Below, in pieces: positions 55,965 through 64,000 of a DNA stretch of 64,000 bases. Position 1 is the stretch's first letter. Each line of letters opens with the position of its first letter. A model generated the notes under the pieces. The model saw nothing but the letters and a program-made list of their open reading frames with translations, did no database searches and was not told the origin of the DNA. The stretch lies in contig CAZIEW010000026.1 in assembly GCA_964538515.1 (NCBI GenBank), positions 1 to 64,000 on the forward strand, read 5' to 3'. Position numbers and translations under genes: made by a program. The DNA comes from CALBZH01 sp964538515. GTDB taxonomy: Bacteria; Desulfobacterota; Syntrophobacteria; Syntrophobacterales; Syntrophobacteraceae.

Positions 55965-56801
55965 TCAGGAAGCGGGCAGAAGTCTGGACACCTGCTCCCA
56001 TTCGCCAGGAATCGTGTCCACGGCGGTCTTTCGGGCGCCATCCAGAGAATCATATCCGAGCTCCAGCCCCATGAGGAATTCCGTGACCTCGCCCAAACGA
56101 TCTCTGAGCACCGTTGAGGTCGGGTCGAGGTTGGTGATCATGGCAAGCCCACTCGGTCGTGCGGCTATGGTATGGATCACCAGGTCCGGCCGGTACGACT
56201 CGAGACAGGGGATGATCCTCCACACATCGCCGCACCAGAACGGAGACCGACGCTCCCGGGCGGCCACCAACCGGTTCAGCGGCAGGCAGTCATGAACCAG
56301 GACCACCGTCTCCCGACCGGCGAAGCGCTCGATGTTGATGAAATCCCTCACCACCTGGTCGGAAAGGTGCAGCCCGTCGATAAAAGCCATCGAGAGCTTC
56401 GAGACGCCAAGCTCCTCGAACAAATCGTAACGCTCGAAGAACTCGTCGCTGGCAATGGGATACAGCCTCGCCCTCGAGCGGATCTTCGCTTTGATCCGCG
56501 GCATGGGGTCAATCCCGATGGCCCGCGTCTCCGCATGCGCGAGGGCAAGCGAGCTCCCTGTCGCGACCCCGATTTCCACATAGGATTCCGGCTTGAGACG
56601 CTCGTGCAGCTTCGAGAGAATGGAGAGATAGTCATCCCCGGGCATGCAAGCGTGAGCCATGATCAGATGCGCTTTTTTGTCGGTGTCGCAATAGCTCAGG
56701 GCTTTCTTGGCTTCCTTTAAGGCCTCGACGTACGCGCCCCGGGCGAGATGCTCCTCGCCCCGCTTGACCCAAATCCCTGCCAGTGTTTTACGGATCTTCA
56801 T
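55965..56801 (-). CDS. Class I SAM-dependent methyltransferase (Methyltransf_24 type)
   Basis: The 278-residue protein has an N-terminal helical repeat-like part (LARGAYVEALKEAKKALSYC), then a Rossmann methyltransferase with SYVEIGVATGSSLALAHAE for SAM binding, SMAFIDGLHLSDQVVRD and VVLVHDCLPLN. Such enzymes are often found in surface-polysaccharide loci, where they may methylate sugars. The acceptor is unknown. The ATG at 56801 has only a weak ribosome site. Confidence 0.85.
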   Translation of the reverse strand: MKIRKTLAGIWVKRGEEHLARGAYVEALKEAKKALSYCDTDKKAHLIMAHACMPGDDYLSILSKLHERLKPESYVEIGVATGSSLALAHAETRAIGIDPMPRIKAKIRSRARLYPIASDEFFERYDLFEELGVSKLSMAFIDGLHLSDQVVRDFINIERFAGRETVVLVHDCLPLNRLVAARERRSPFWCGDVWRIIPCLESYRPDLVIHTIAARPSGLAMITNLDPTSTVLRDRLGEVTEFLMGLELGYDSLDGARKTAVDTIPGEWEQVSRLLPAS

Positions 56802-56935
56802 GGTGAGCCACGACCTTGTTTAGACTGTCCGTGTGAGCCTGTTGTCGGAGACTGCTTTGTTGGAGAATCGGGAGGACCGGGAACGGCGCCGATGACGCAG
56901 CCCCCCGTGAGCTGCCGGCTGCATCTGTCCGCTCA

Positions 56936-58021
56936 TCATCCTCGCCCGCAGGACTCGCCAGCGAGCCCTCCGCCCAGCATCTCCTCAATGGCGGCAATCG
57001 CCTCCTCGGGCCCTATGGCCTCGAGACAGGCGCTCTGCTTGGTTCCGTTGCAGCCGTCTTTCCGACAGGGAAGGCATGGGAAATCCTCCCTCCGATCGAG
57101 GATTCGCCCCAAGGGGGTCAGAGGACCCCACACCTTGGAATCCGAGGGTCCGAACAGGGCCACAACCGGCCGTCCCAAGGCGGCTGCCATGTGCATCGGG
57201 GCCGTGTCCACCCCGAAGAAGAGACGACACCTGCGAAGCAGGGCTGCATACTGCTTTAGAGTCAGCCGCCCAGAAACCGTGAGGGGCTGGGTCGAGCAAT
57301 GCTCGAGGATATTGGCCAGCTTTTCCTTTTCTTTGGCATCGGGCCCACTGGCCACGATGACCTTGAGACCCCTGCGCTCGAAGTGATCCACGACGCGGGC
57401 GACCGCCTCGTCTTTCCAACATTTGAACAGCCACCGGGATGTGGGATGGACGATGATAAACGGCCTGCTCTCGCCGAGCCCGTGGGCGGCCAGCCATTCG
57501 TCGACCACGCGCAGGTCCTCATCGGCAACGAAAAGGTCCACCTCCGCCGTTTCCGCTCGAATCCCCAAAGGGTCCAGAACATCGAGATCCATCAACGCCC
57601 GATGTCGACCGTCATACACCGGCTTGATGAGGTGGGTGAGCAGGTGACGTTTTCCCCAGAAGCCCTTGTGTCTCGGGTCCACCCCGAACCGATAGCGCGC
57701 CCCGCTGAGATAGGCGAGGATGGCTCCCCTGTCGCCCTCCGTCATATTGACCGCCAGGTCATATCCCGCGCGGCGAAGCCGTGAGACCAAGCGCAAATCC
57801 TCAATCCATCCCGCGCCTTTCTTCAGGGGAATCACGTTGTCGACGGACGGGTGCAAGGTCAGCATCGATTCCGTGCCGGAAGGAACCAGAACGTCAATCC
57901 GGACAGACGGGCTCGCCGTCTTCAGCGCCTTGAACGTCGCCGCAGTCAACAACACGTCACCGATATGGCGCAATTTGATGAACAGAGCACTCCGAATTTC
58001 CTGGAGCGGAACGCGGTTCAT
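56936..58021 (-). CDS. Lipopolysaccharide heptosyltransferase-like protein (GT9, WaaQ type)
   Basis: The 361-residue GT-B enzyme has SALFIKLRHIGDVLLTAATF at the start, PFIIVHPTSRWLFKCW in the middle, and FFGVDTAPMHMAAALGRPVVALFGPSD in the donor domain, all signatures of family 9. It would add heptose to the LPS inner core. It is the first gene of the minus-strand polysaccharide cluster and is divergent from the T6SS genes. Confidence 0.92.
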   Translation of the reverse strand: MNRVPLQEIRSALFIKLRHIGDVLLTAATFKALKTASPSVRIDVLVPSGTESMLTLHPSVDNVIPLKKGAGWIEDLRLVSRLRRAGYDLAVNMTEGDRGAILAYLSGARYRFGVDPRHKGFWGKRHLLTHLIKPVYDGRHRALMDLDVLDPLGIRAETAEVDLFVADEDLRVVDEWLAAHGLGESRPFIIVHPTSRWLFKCWKDEAVARVVDHFERRGLKVIVASGPDAKEKEKLANILEHCSTQPLTVSGRLTLKQYAALLRRCRLFFGVDTAPMHMAAALGRPVVALFGPSDSKVWGPLTPLGRILDRREDFPCLPCRKDGCNGTKQSACLEAIGPEEAIAAIEEMLGGGLAGESCGRG

Positions 58022-58281
58022 GGGGAAAATCCTGAAAAGGGCGGCCCGACAAGCGATCTGCCAGCTCCAAACGTCTCATTATGCCGCAAAGGTCCTTCGA
58101 GCCGACGAACTGGCACACCACGGCAGGCGGGAGACAGCGCGACCGGAGCAAAACGAGTCAGGGTCTCCGCAGCATCAGGCGTAATGGCAACCGATTCCCG
58201 CAGTCGAGCACCCCCGACCCTCTTGCCCGCTCCCCTCTAGCATATCCCTGCGTGCAGCGTCAACGAAGGAAGACAACAACC

Positions 58282-58310
58282 TTGACTTGACTTGTTGGGT
58301 TGAATGATAA
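58282..58310 (+). promoter_or_regulatory. Sigma-70 promoter of the T6SS operon
   Basis: TTGACT (58282-58287) and TGATAA (58305-58310) are separated by 17 bp, close to the ideal. Transcription would begin about 85 bp before the first T6SS-locus gene. The rest of the 380-bp divergent gap (58022-58401) shows no other clear signal. Confidence 0.6.
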
Positions 58311-58401
58311 TCGCGTTAACTTCTCGAGCCAAAGCTTCCTTTGCTCCGGACCGGTTGTCGCGGTCCAGTACCGTACGCCAATACCCATACAGGATATCAC
58401 C

Positions 58402-60642
58402 GTGAGCGATTCGACTCACTTTCCGACTCTGCTTCCGTACCTCGGCATGGAGGAGAGCCGCGTCCGACTGGATTTCCTGCAGCCGGTCACGGAGGTGGGC
58501 GATGCCGGCTCATTTCAAAATCCCTTCCGTGTTCTCTTGGAGGGAAGCGGGCTTTCCCGTCTTTTGGGCGCTGCATGGGTAACGGATGCGGGGAGCAGGG
58601 TTCAGGACGTTTTTCTCGTCATCCAGCGAGACGTCTACCCCTGGAGCGGGCGTGACGCCGGACAGCTCGTTAACCCCGCCGTCGAAGCCATTTGGCGGCA
58701 GACTCACGCTTTCTGCGGGATGGAAGCCGGCGGCGGCCTGATGTCCCTGCAGGAACAGCTGGATCCCGACGGACGACTGCTCCCCTTTCAGTCGCTTTTC
58801 TATTGCCGGACGAAGCGTCGGTATTTCCATCCTCCCTGTCCCCAATGCGGCGGGCCGCTCATGCTCTGCCGCGATGATGCGCACCTCACGGCCGCACAGC
58901 TCCCGGCCTACTCGCTCTCCCTCAGACGCTACCTGCACTGCCCTTCTTGCGCTCGGTCAGCATCCGAGCCCACCTTCTACGCGTTCGAGCTTGGTCCGTA
59001 CGACCGCCCCGTCGTCAAGGATCGGTTTGCTTTGATCTCCGAATTCGGCAGCACCCCTGCCCCCGGGGACGCGAGCTTACAATTCCCCTGCAGCGGCTGT
59101 GATCAATCGGATGTCTGTTACGGCCCGTCCAACGCCGTATCGAAACGATTAGTCCCGTTTTCCTTTTATCCCTTCTACGGCCTATTTTTCCGTTCCATGC
59201 CTTTGAGCGCATCCGAGCTTATTGTCATGATTTCGGGCGGTGAGGGCGACGACATCCGGAAGATGCTCGAGCGTCAGGGAGAGCTTGGTCGTGTGAAGGC
59301 GCTCGAGCGATCGGGCGTTCTGGATTCGCAGATGGATACCTTCCTCTTTCGGGGCGAGCGGCGCTTTTATCTGGAGGTCCTTTACCTCAAGCTCTGTTTT
59401 CTTGCAGAAGCGATCGACATTCTCCAGCGCGCCAACGCCATGGCGCAGGACGTTGATGCGCTGGCATCCCTGGAGCAGCTCTGGGTCACGCTGCCGGAAA
59501 AATCCGCCCACCTGCCACGGGCCTGGCACTTCGGGCTCAGGCTGGCGGACGTCTTCCACCCCATCGTGGGACCGACGTCCCATGCCCTCACCGGCACCCG
59601 AGGATTCCTCTATTCGCTTGGCATGACCTGGCTTCAAACCCTGCTTCTCAATGCGGAGCAAGATGCGGCGCGGATTAACGGAGCGTTGGACGAGCTTCTC
59701 GATCGGCGCCTCTCCAAGGCCGACCCATCCGGAAGCCCTCCCCCCTGGGATCTCGCCGGCAGTGTGTTCGGTCCTGAGAACGTGCTTTGGCGAGCCGAGT
59801 CCTTCGTGCAGAATCCGGCATGGTCCGACCTGTGGGAGGAATCGCTGAATCTGGGGTGGGAGCTGCTCGCAGCCAGCCGCGCCAGCACCCGAGACTGGTC
59901 TTGGGCGGGCTTTGGGTGGCAAATCGATGCCTTGAGGGAGAGGGTCCGGCTCGCTCTCTTTTCGCCTCCAGCGGTTGCCTCGCCCGATAAGGCGCACCAG
60001 CCCGAGCCCTCTTTCGAAGAGGCCACGGCGATCCATGCCATCTTGAATCAGATCAGGACCGTGTGGAAGCGGCAACTGGACATGGAGCAGCCTACCGAGG
60101 ACATCCCGAGACCGTCGCCGATCGAGCCTGCTTTTTCTGCCGCGGAGGAAGACACGCTCCCATTGGGCCTCCAGTGGAAGGAAGAAGAGGAGCTGGCCGC
60201 CACGGTCATCGTGACGGGAGCCGCAGCGGCCGATCAACGCGAGATCATCACTCACCCCACTGCACCGCCGCCTGAAGAGGTCCTTCCAGACACGATCATC
60301 CTGCCCCGATCGGGCGCCGACGGGATAGCGCCATCGCATCCGGTGCCCTCTTCGCAGGAAGCCGAGCTTGCCTCATCCGGAGCGCATCCCGCGGCCCCTC
60401 GAACACCGTCTCCACCCACCGCCCCGAAGGAAAGGCCGGATGCGAAGCCGCAGGACATCGGCGTGACCGGTATCGACGAGAAGGTGTCAGAGCAGGAGCC
60501 GTCTTCATTTTCTGACGAGGACACATTCACCGGAGCCCCCGACGAGAAAGAGGTCAGCATGCCCGAGGAAGACGATCTTCTGATGGAGACGATCATCCTG
60601 AGTCCCAGAAAGGGCCCGGATGGGCCCGACAAGAAGAAATAG
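58402..60642 (+). CDS. T6SS-locus protein with zinc-ribbon cysteines and repeated T-x-x-[LV] tail motifs
   Basis: I do not recognise this 746-residue protein. It has three cysteine groups suited to metal binding: CPQCGGPLMLC (146-156), CPSC (180-183) and CSGCDQSDVC (230-239). A helical middle part follows. The last 170 residues are acidic, Pro-rich and probably disordered, with EEDTLPL (T585), AATVIV (T601), PDTIIL (T631) and METIIL (T730). Phospho-Thr with Ile/Leu at +3 is the pattern FHA domains bind, and T6SS can be controlled by Thr phosphorylation and FHA proteins. GTG at 58402 is preferred (AGGA seven bases upstream, start about 85 bp after the promoter); TTG at 58300 lies inside the promoter. 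It is first in the T6SS operon. Confidence 0.7.
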   Translation: MSDSTHFPTLLPYLGMEESRVRLDFLQPVTEVGDAGSFQNPFRVLLEGSGLSRLLGAAWVTDAGSRVQDVFLVIQRDVYPWSGRDAGQLVNPAVEAIWRQTHAFCGMEAGGGLMSLQEQLDPDGRLLPFQSLFYCRTKRRYFHPPCPQCGGPLMLCRDDAHLTAAQLPAYSLSLRRYLHCPSCARSASEPTFYAFELGPYDRPVVKDRFALISEFGSTPAPGDASLQFPCSGCDQSDVCYGPSNAVSKRLVPFSFYPFYGLFFRSMPLSASELIVMISGGEGDDIRKMLERQGELGRVKALERSGVLDSQMDTFLFRGERRFYLEVLYLKLCFLAEAIDILQRANAMAQDVDALASLEQLWVTLPEKSAHLPRAWHFGLRLADVFHPIVGPTSHALTGTRGFLYSLGMTWLQTLLLNAEQDAARINGALDELLDRRLSKADPSGSPPPWDLAGSVFGPENVLWRAESFVQNPAWSDLWEESLNLGWELLAASRASTRDWSWAGFGWQIDALRERVRLALFSPPAVASPDKAHQPEPSFEEATAIHAILNQIRTVWKRQLDMEQPTEDIPRPSPIEPAFSAAEEDTLPLGLQWKEEEELAATVIVTGAAAADQREIITHPTAPPPEEVLPDTIILPRSGADGIAPSHPVPSSQEAELASSGAHPAAPRTPSPPTAPKERPDAKPQDIGVTGIDEKVSEQEPSSFSDEDTFTGAPDEKEVSMPEEDDLLMETIILSPRKGPDGPDKKK

Positions 60643-60653
60643 AGAGCCAAGCC

Positions 60654-61412
60654 ATGAAATCGACTCTGGAGGAGCTCGCACAGGAAATCAGAACGATCTA
60701 CCATTCTGCTCCGGACAGGGCTCGAGAGCAGATCGAAGCCCATCTGCTCGAACGGCTGGCGGACACGGACCCCCACGTCCAGCTCGAGGTATTGGAATCC
60801 CTGGGTGAGCGATTTGCCGCTCGGCCGGTGTCTGAACCTGAGCAGGCATCGATGGAATCGGCTCAGGTCCGAGGGCTGCTTGCTCGACTGCTCGGGAAGC
60901 ACCTGGATGAGACGGTGTCAACACCGGATGCCATGATGGATCAGCTGTCGGGCTCGCTGAACCGGATTTTTGACTCCGTGAACGAAATCGTCGGTGTGAT
61001 CCAGGGAACGCTCCTGGGGGAGCAGGATCAGCTCCAGACCATACGGAGTCTCATCCACGCGGATCTCAAGGAAAGCCGATCCACGGGAGCGATTGAACAG
61101 TATCTTAGCCAGATCAAGCGTGCCTTTCTCCTTTCCAACCGTGCCTTCCACCTGGCGGCGCGAAGCGAGATCAAACGAATTCTGGACGAGCTCGACCCCG
61201 ACCGGCCCCGCCAGGAGGAAGAGCACGGGTTCAAATTCGGGTTTCTCAAGAAGTCTGACCAGATGGATGAATTCCGTACACGGTATGAGCGGATCAAGAG
61301 ATGGTTTGAATCGGAGCGGTTTTCCGAGGATCTTTCCCGCGAATTCGAGCGGGTGTGTCAGAAACTCTATGCAGAAAAGGGGGAAGCAAGTGAGAGCGTA
61401 CGACATCCTTAA
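60654..61412 (+). CDS. T6SS-locus accessory protein, unrecognised
   Basis: This 252-residue protein is almost wholly helical and has no signal peptide, membrane segment or cysteines. Segments such as MMDQLSGSLNRIFDSVNEIVG and the run near 190-235 suggest coiled-coil or bundle structure. It starts 11 bp after the preceding stop, and its end overlaps tssJ by 23 bp, so it is translated from the T6SS mRNA. A structural or chaperone role in T6SS assembly is inferred from context only. Confidence 0.7.
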   Translation: MKSTLEELAQEIRTIYHSAPDRAREQIEAHLLERLADTDPHVQLEVLESLGERFAARPVSEPEQASMESAQVRGLLARLLGKHLDETVSTPDAMMDQLSGSLNRIFDSVNEIVGVIQGTLLGEQDQLQTIRSLIHADLKESRSTGAIEQYLSQIKRAFLLSNRAFHLAARSEIKRILDELDPDRPRQEEEHGFKFGFLKKSDQMDEFRTRYERIKRWFESERFSEDLSREFERVCQKLYAEKGEASESVRHP

Positions 61413-61923
61413 GCTGGGTACGATAGCGACGGTTCTTGTTCTGTGCCTTTCCTGCGCGCAGACTCCGCCGCCATCTCAGAAGGCGATGGAGATGCGCGGG
61501 AGAGAAGCCTTCACGCTTCGCCTGAAGGCCGACCCGCAGCTCAACCTGTACGGGGGCACCTCCCATGCGCTTCACCTGTGCATTTACCAGCTCAGCAATC
61601 CCAATCCCTTCAACCAGTTTTCGATGGATATGGCCGGCATCTCCAAGCTCATGAATTGCGAGCGGTTTGACCAGGGAGTCGCCTTGGCGAGCCGGATCGT
61701 CGTGCAGCCGGGGGACAATGTGAACATGCCGATCGACAGGGCTGAAGGGGCGCGCTACGTGGGCATCGTGGCCGGATACTATACCCTGAACAACCAGTCC
61801 TCCGTGCGCCTTTATCAGATTCCTCTGATCGAGGAGAAACGAGGCGCGCAGCTCGTCACGCGCATGGCGCCGCTGGAGATCGACCTCTATTTGGGTCCGC
61901 AGGCCATCCAATCCGCGAGGTGA
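61390..61923 (+). CDS. tssJ: Type VI secretion lipoprotein TssJ
   Basis: The 177-residue lipoprotein has a signal peptide with lipobox LCLSC (Cys near residue 19) and the TssJ beta-sandwich pattern: LRLKADPQLNLYGGTSHALHLCIYQLSNP, split here around GGTSHALHLCIYQL, then IPLIEEKRG. TssJ sits in the outer membrane and holds the TssM-TssL complex. Start is GTG at 61390 behind GGGGGAAG, overlapping the previous gene. Confidence 0.88.
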   Translation: MRAYDILKLGTIATVLVLCLSCAQTPPPSQKAMEMRGREAFTLRLKADPQLNLYGGTSHALHLCIYQLSNPNPFNQFSMDMAGISKLMNCERFDQGVALASRIVVQPGDNVNMPIDRAEGARYVGIVAGYYTLNNQSSVRLYQIPLIEEKRGAQLVTRMAPLEIDLYLGPQAIQSAR

Positions 61924-61927
61924 GCGC

Positions 61928-63319
61928 GTGGCGATTCAAAAACCGCTTTACTGGCACCAGGGGCTCTTTCTGCAGCCGCATCATTTTCAGCAGCAGGATC
62001 TGACCTTCCAGACCTGGCTCACCCCGCTGCGTGCGCACGCGCAGCCCCACTTCTGGGGGGTGGGTGAATTCGAGATCCACCGGGCGGCCCTGGCCACTCG
62101 CTCATTCCACCCCCTCAAGGGAGAGCTTTTGATGCCCGACGGCACTTACCTGAGCTTTCCCGGAAACGCCGTGGTCGAGCCGCGATCCTTTGAAGACGCC
62201 TGGATCGAGGGCGGAAAGCCGTTCACCATCTACCTGGGGCTCAAGAAATGGAACTTGAGCCGGGAGAATGTCACGGTTCAGGAATCGCTTGAAGGGTTTT
62301 CCGAGATCAACACGCGCTTCGTAACCACGGCCGACCCGGAGGAAGTGCCGGACCTCCACCAGCCCGGGCCGGCGGCGGGCGTGGGCCGCCTCCATCATGT
62401 GCTTCGCGTGTTCTGGGAAACCGAAAAGAGCAAGCTCGGCGATTATGACCTGATTCCCGTCGCCCAGCTCGAGCGATTCGGCGAAGAGATCCGCCTCTCG
62501 CCGCGTTATGCGCCGCCGGGGCTGGTTCTGACGGCTTCCGAGACCCTCATCAAGATCATCAAGGAGATCCGGGACCAGATCACCGCACGTGCCCATCATC
62601 TCGAGGAATTCAAAACCCAGCGGGGCATCCACACCGCGGAATTCGGGTCGCGCGACATGGTCTACCTGCTCGCCCTGCGCTCGCTCAACCGGTACGTCCC
62701 GCTCCTTTTCCACGCAACCGAGGTGCGGCAGGTGCACCCCTGGGCGGTGTACGGCATGCTCAAGCAGCTCATTGGGGAGCTTTCTTCGTTCTCCGAGCGC
62801 GTCAACGTCAACGGCGAGCTCGAGGACGGGACGGCGCTGATTCCCCCGTACGACCATGAAAACCTCTGGGAATGCTACGCCGCTGCCCAGGCGCTCATCA
62901 CCCAGCTGCTCGACGAGATCACGGCCGGCCCCGACTACATCATCCAACTGGTCTACGACGGGACCTATTTCGCCGCCGAGCTCCAGCCGGCGATTTTCGA
63001 GGGCCGCAACCGCTACTTCCTGGTGTTCCGAACGGATGCGGACCCCAAATTCGTCCTGAGCTCGCTTTCCACCATCATCAAGATCAGCTCCCGGGAGCAG
63101 CTCCCCATCCTGATCGCCCGGGCGCTTCCCGGCCTCGCTCTCGAGCATCTGCCGGTGCCGCCTCAGGAGCTTCCTCGACGAGCCCATTGCATCTACTTTC
63201 AGGCCGACCATCACCACGATCACTGGGCGCTCATCGAGAAGGGCCGGAACATCGCCATGTACTGGGACACCGCACCGGAAGACCTTGAGGTCGAGCTCAT
63301 GGTCGTCGGGAGTCGGTAG
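61928..63319 (+). CDS. tssK: Type VI secretion baseplate protein TssK
   Basis: The 463-residue protein starts with KPLYWHQGLFLQPHHFQQQD, the diagnostic TssK N-terminus. It has LLFHATEVRQVHPWAVYGML in the middle and a C-terminal domain that contacts the membrane complex. TssK joins the baseplate to TssL/TssM in the cytoplasm. Start is GTG at 61928, 4 bp after tssJ. Confidence 0.95.
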   Translation: MAIQKPLYWHQGLFLQPHHFQQQDLTFQTWLTPLRAHAQPHFWGVGEFEIHRAALATRSFHPLKGELLMPDGTYLSFPGNAVVEPRSFEDAWIEGGKPFTIYLGLKKWNLSRENVTVQESLEGFSEINTRFVTTADPEEVPDLHQPGPAAGVGRLHHVLRVFWETEKSKLGDYDLIPVAQLERFGEEIRLSPRYAPPGLVLTASETLIKIIKEIRDQITARAHHLEEFKTQRGIHTAEFGSRDMVYLLALRSLNRYVPLLFHATEVRQVHPWAVYGMLKQLIGELSSFSERVNVNGELEDGTALIPPYDHENLWECYAAAQALITQLLDEITAGPDYIIQLVYDGTYFAAELQPAIFEGRNRYFLVFRTDADPKFVLSSLSTIIKISSREQLPILIARALPGLALEHLPVPPQELPRRAHCIYFQADHHHDHWALIEKGRNIAMYWDTAPEDLEVELMVVGSR

Positions 63320-63365
63320 GGGGAAAATGGGTGTCCCGCCACCTCTCTGTAAAAGGAGCTGAGCC

Positions 63366-64000
63366 GTGCGGTTGACAGACTGTTTCATCGACCTTTTCGC
63401 CTACACGGCGTATTTCATCCGAAGCGTGGCGCACAAGCAGCCGCCCTACGAGCAGGTCAAGGCCGATATCATCCGCACGCTTTCCGAAAGCGACCAGTGT
63501 CTCAAGCGGAACATGGTCGCCCCGGAAGACTACGATCTGGCTCGCTTTGCCGTGTGCGCCTGGGTCGACGAGGTGATCCTGAACTCCCAGTGGCAGGAAA
63601 AGGAGCACTGGAAGCGGGAGCAGCTGCAGCGGATCTATTATCGCACCACGGACGCGGGCGAGGAGTTCTTCGACCGTCTCAACAATCTCGGCTTTCACCA
63701 GCGGGATGTCCGGGAAGTCTACTACCTGTGCCTCGCTCTGGGGTTCATGGGACGCTACTGCAAGCCGGGGGACGAATACCTCCTCGCACAGGTCAAGGCG
63801 TCCAACCTGAAGCTCCTCATGGGCAGCTCGGTGGGACTTCCCACCGTCGAGAAGACGGACCTGTTCCCGGAAGCCTACCAGAGGGGCGATGAGCTGCCGG
63901 TCGTCCAAAGAAGCCGGTGGACCCTGAACGTGGTCAACCTGGTCTGTCTCCTCGGTCCCGTGGTCCTGTTCGGCATCCTGTATCTCATCTACAATTTCAC
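63366..64000 (+). CDS. tssL: Type VI secretion protein TssL (DotU family), 3' end outside window
   Basis: The visible 211 codons encode a DotU-like cytoplasmic domain: RLTDCFIDLFAYTAYFIRSV, ARFAVCAWVDEVILNSQWQ, GEEFFDRLNNL and YYLCLALGFMGRY. A C-terminal membrane helix begins near VVNLVCLLGPVVLFGILYLI and runs to the window edge. Start is GTG at 63366, seven bases after AAAAGGAG. It follows tssK by 46 bp. Confidence 0.93.
   Translation, partial: MRLTDCFIDLFAYTAYFIRSVAHKQPPYEQVKADIIRTLSESDQCLKRNMVAPEDYDLARFAVCAWVDEVILNSQWQEKEHWKREQLQRIYYRTTDAGEEFFDRLNNLGFHQRDVREVYYLCLALGFMGRYCKPGDEYLLAQVKASNLKLLMGSSVGLPTVEKTDLFPEAYQRGDELPVVQRSRWTLNVVNLVCLLGPVVLFGILYLIYNF

Noticed and set aside
59182..60339. 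A 385-codon minus-strand frame
   Set aside because: It is antisense to the T6SS-locus gene and is rich in Arg and Gly, without family motifs.
62102..63388. A 428-codon minus-strand frame
   Set aside because: It is antisense to tssK, which is certain from its N-terminal signature.

Overview
This is a GC-rich (roughly 60% by eye) bacterial chromosome segment with dense genes and no phage, insertion sequence or CRISPR array that I can see. Gene content points to an anaerobic member of the Desulfobacterota (former Deltaproteobacteria), probably a sulfate reducer or syntroph of the Syntrophobacter type. The main clues are a four-subunit 2-oxoacid:ferredoxin oxidoreductase, the siroheme-dependent alternative heme pathway (AhbC and AhbD around HemB), many PAS/GAF hybrid kinases, and an in-frame TGA that looks like selenocysteine. 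The taxonomic call is inference; there is no rRNA here.

Layout: (1) 1-4.8 kb, minus strand: tRNA-Asn and a porC-porD-porA-porB operon in which the beta subunit is fused to a GltD-like FAD/NAD(P) oxidoreductase. (2) 4.9-8.7 kb, minus: tadA, two tRNA-Ser genes, dnaX, ybaB, recR. (3) 9-18.3 kb: a small cysteine-rich protein, an L,D-transpeptidase, a LysM murein endopeptidase, an unknown protein, then a SafE-like membrane protein and a copper-type P-ATPase. (4) 18.3-23.8 kb: a GAF histidine kinase, a SpoIIE-type phosphatase, a Memo-AMMECR1 fusion and an unknown protein. (5) 24-29.8 kb: a ClpX-like AAA+ protein, ahbC, hemB, ahbD and a rhodanese. (6) 29.9-42.5 kb: a signalling cluster with a receiver-kinase, an NtrC-type sigma-54 activator, a canonical -24/-12 promoter, an orphan PhnD-like binding protein, a decayed chemotaxis-receptor fragment, a PAS protein, two large hybrid kinases and a MEDS protein. 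(7) 42.7-44.1 kb: an exported DUF1573 protein whose conserved CGC motif is encoded TGA-GGC-TGC, followed by a SECIS-like hairpin. (8) 44.3-50.8 kb, minus: a cell-division/murein module (ftsE, ftsX, envC-like, ctpA, yibQ-like) headed by a PD-(D/E)XK-like protein. (9) 50.9-58 kb, minus: a surface-polysaccharide cluster with glycosyltransferases, two sulfotransferases, a methyltransferase and a GT9 heptosyltransferase; two of its genes are visibly AT-rich. (10) 58.3 kb to the end, plus: the start of a type VI secretion locus (two unrecognised accessory genes, tssJ, tssK and a tssL cut by the window edge).

The strongest candidates for something undescribed are the predicted DUF1573 selenoprotein (42766-43956), the T6SS accessory protein with zinc-ribbon cysteines and repeated acidic T-x-x-[LV] peptides that could be FHA docking sites (58402-60642), the sigma-54 promoter placed between an NtrC-type activator and a sensory operon, and a roughly 105-110 bp palindromic element present twice, at 18.35 and 44.04 kb.
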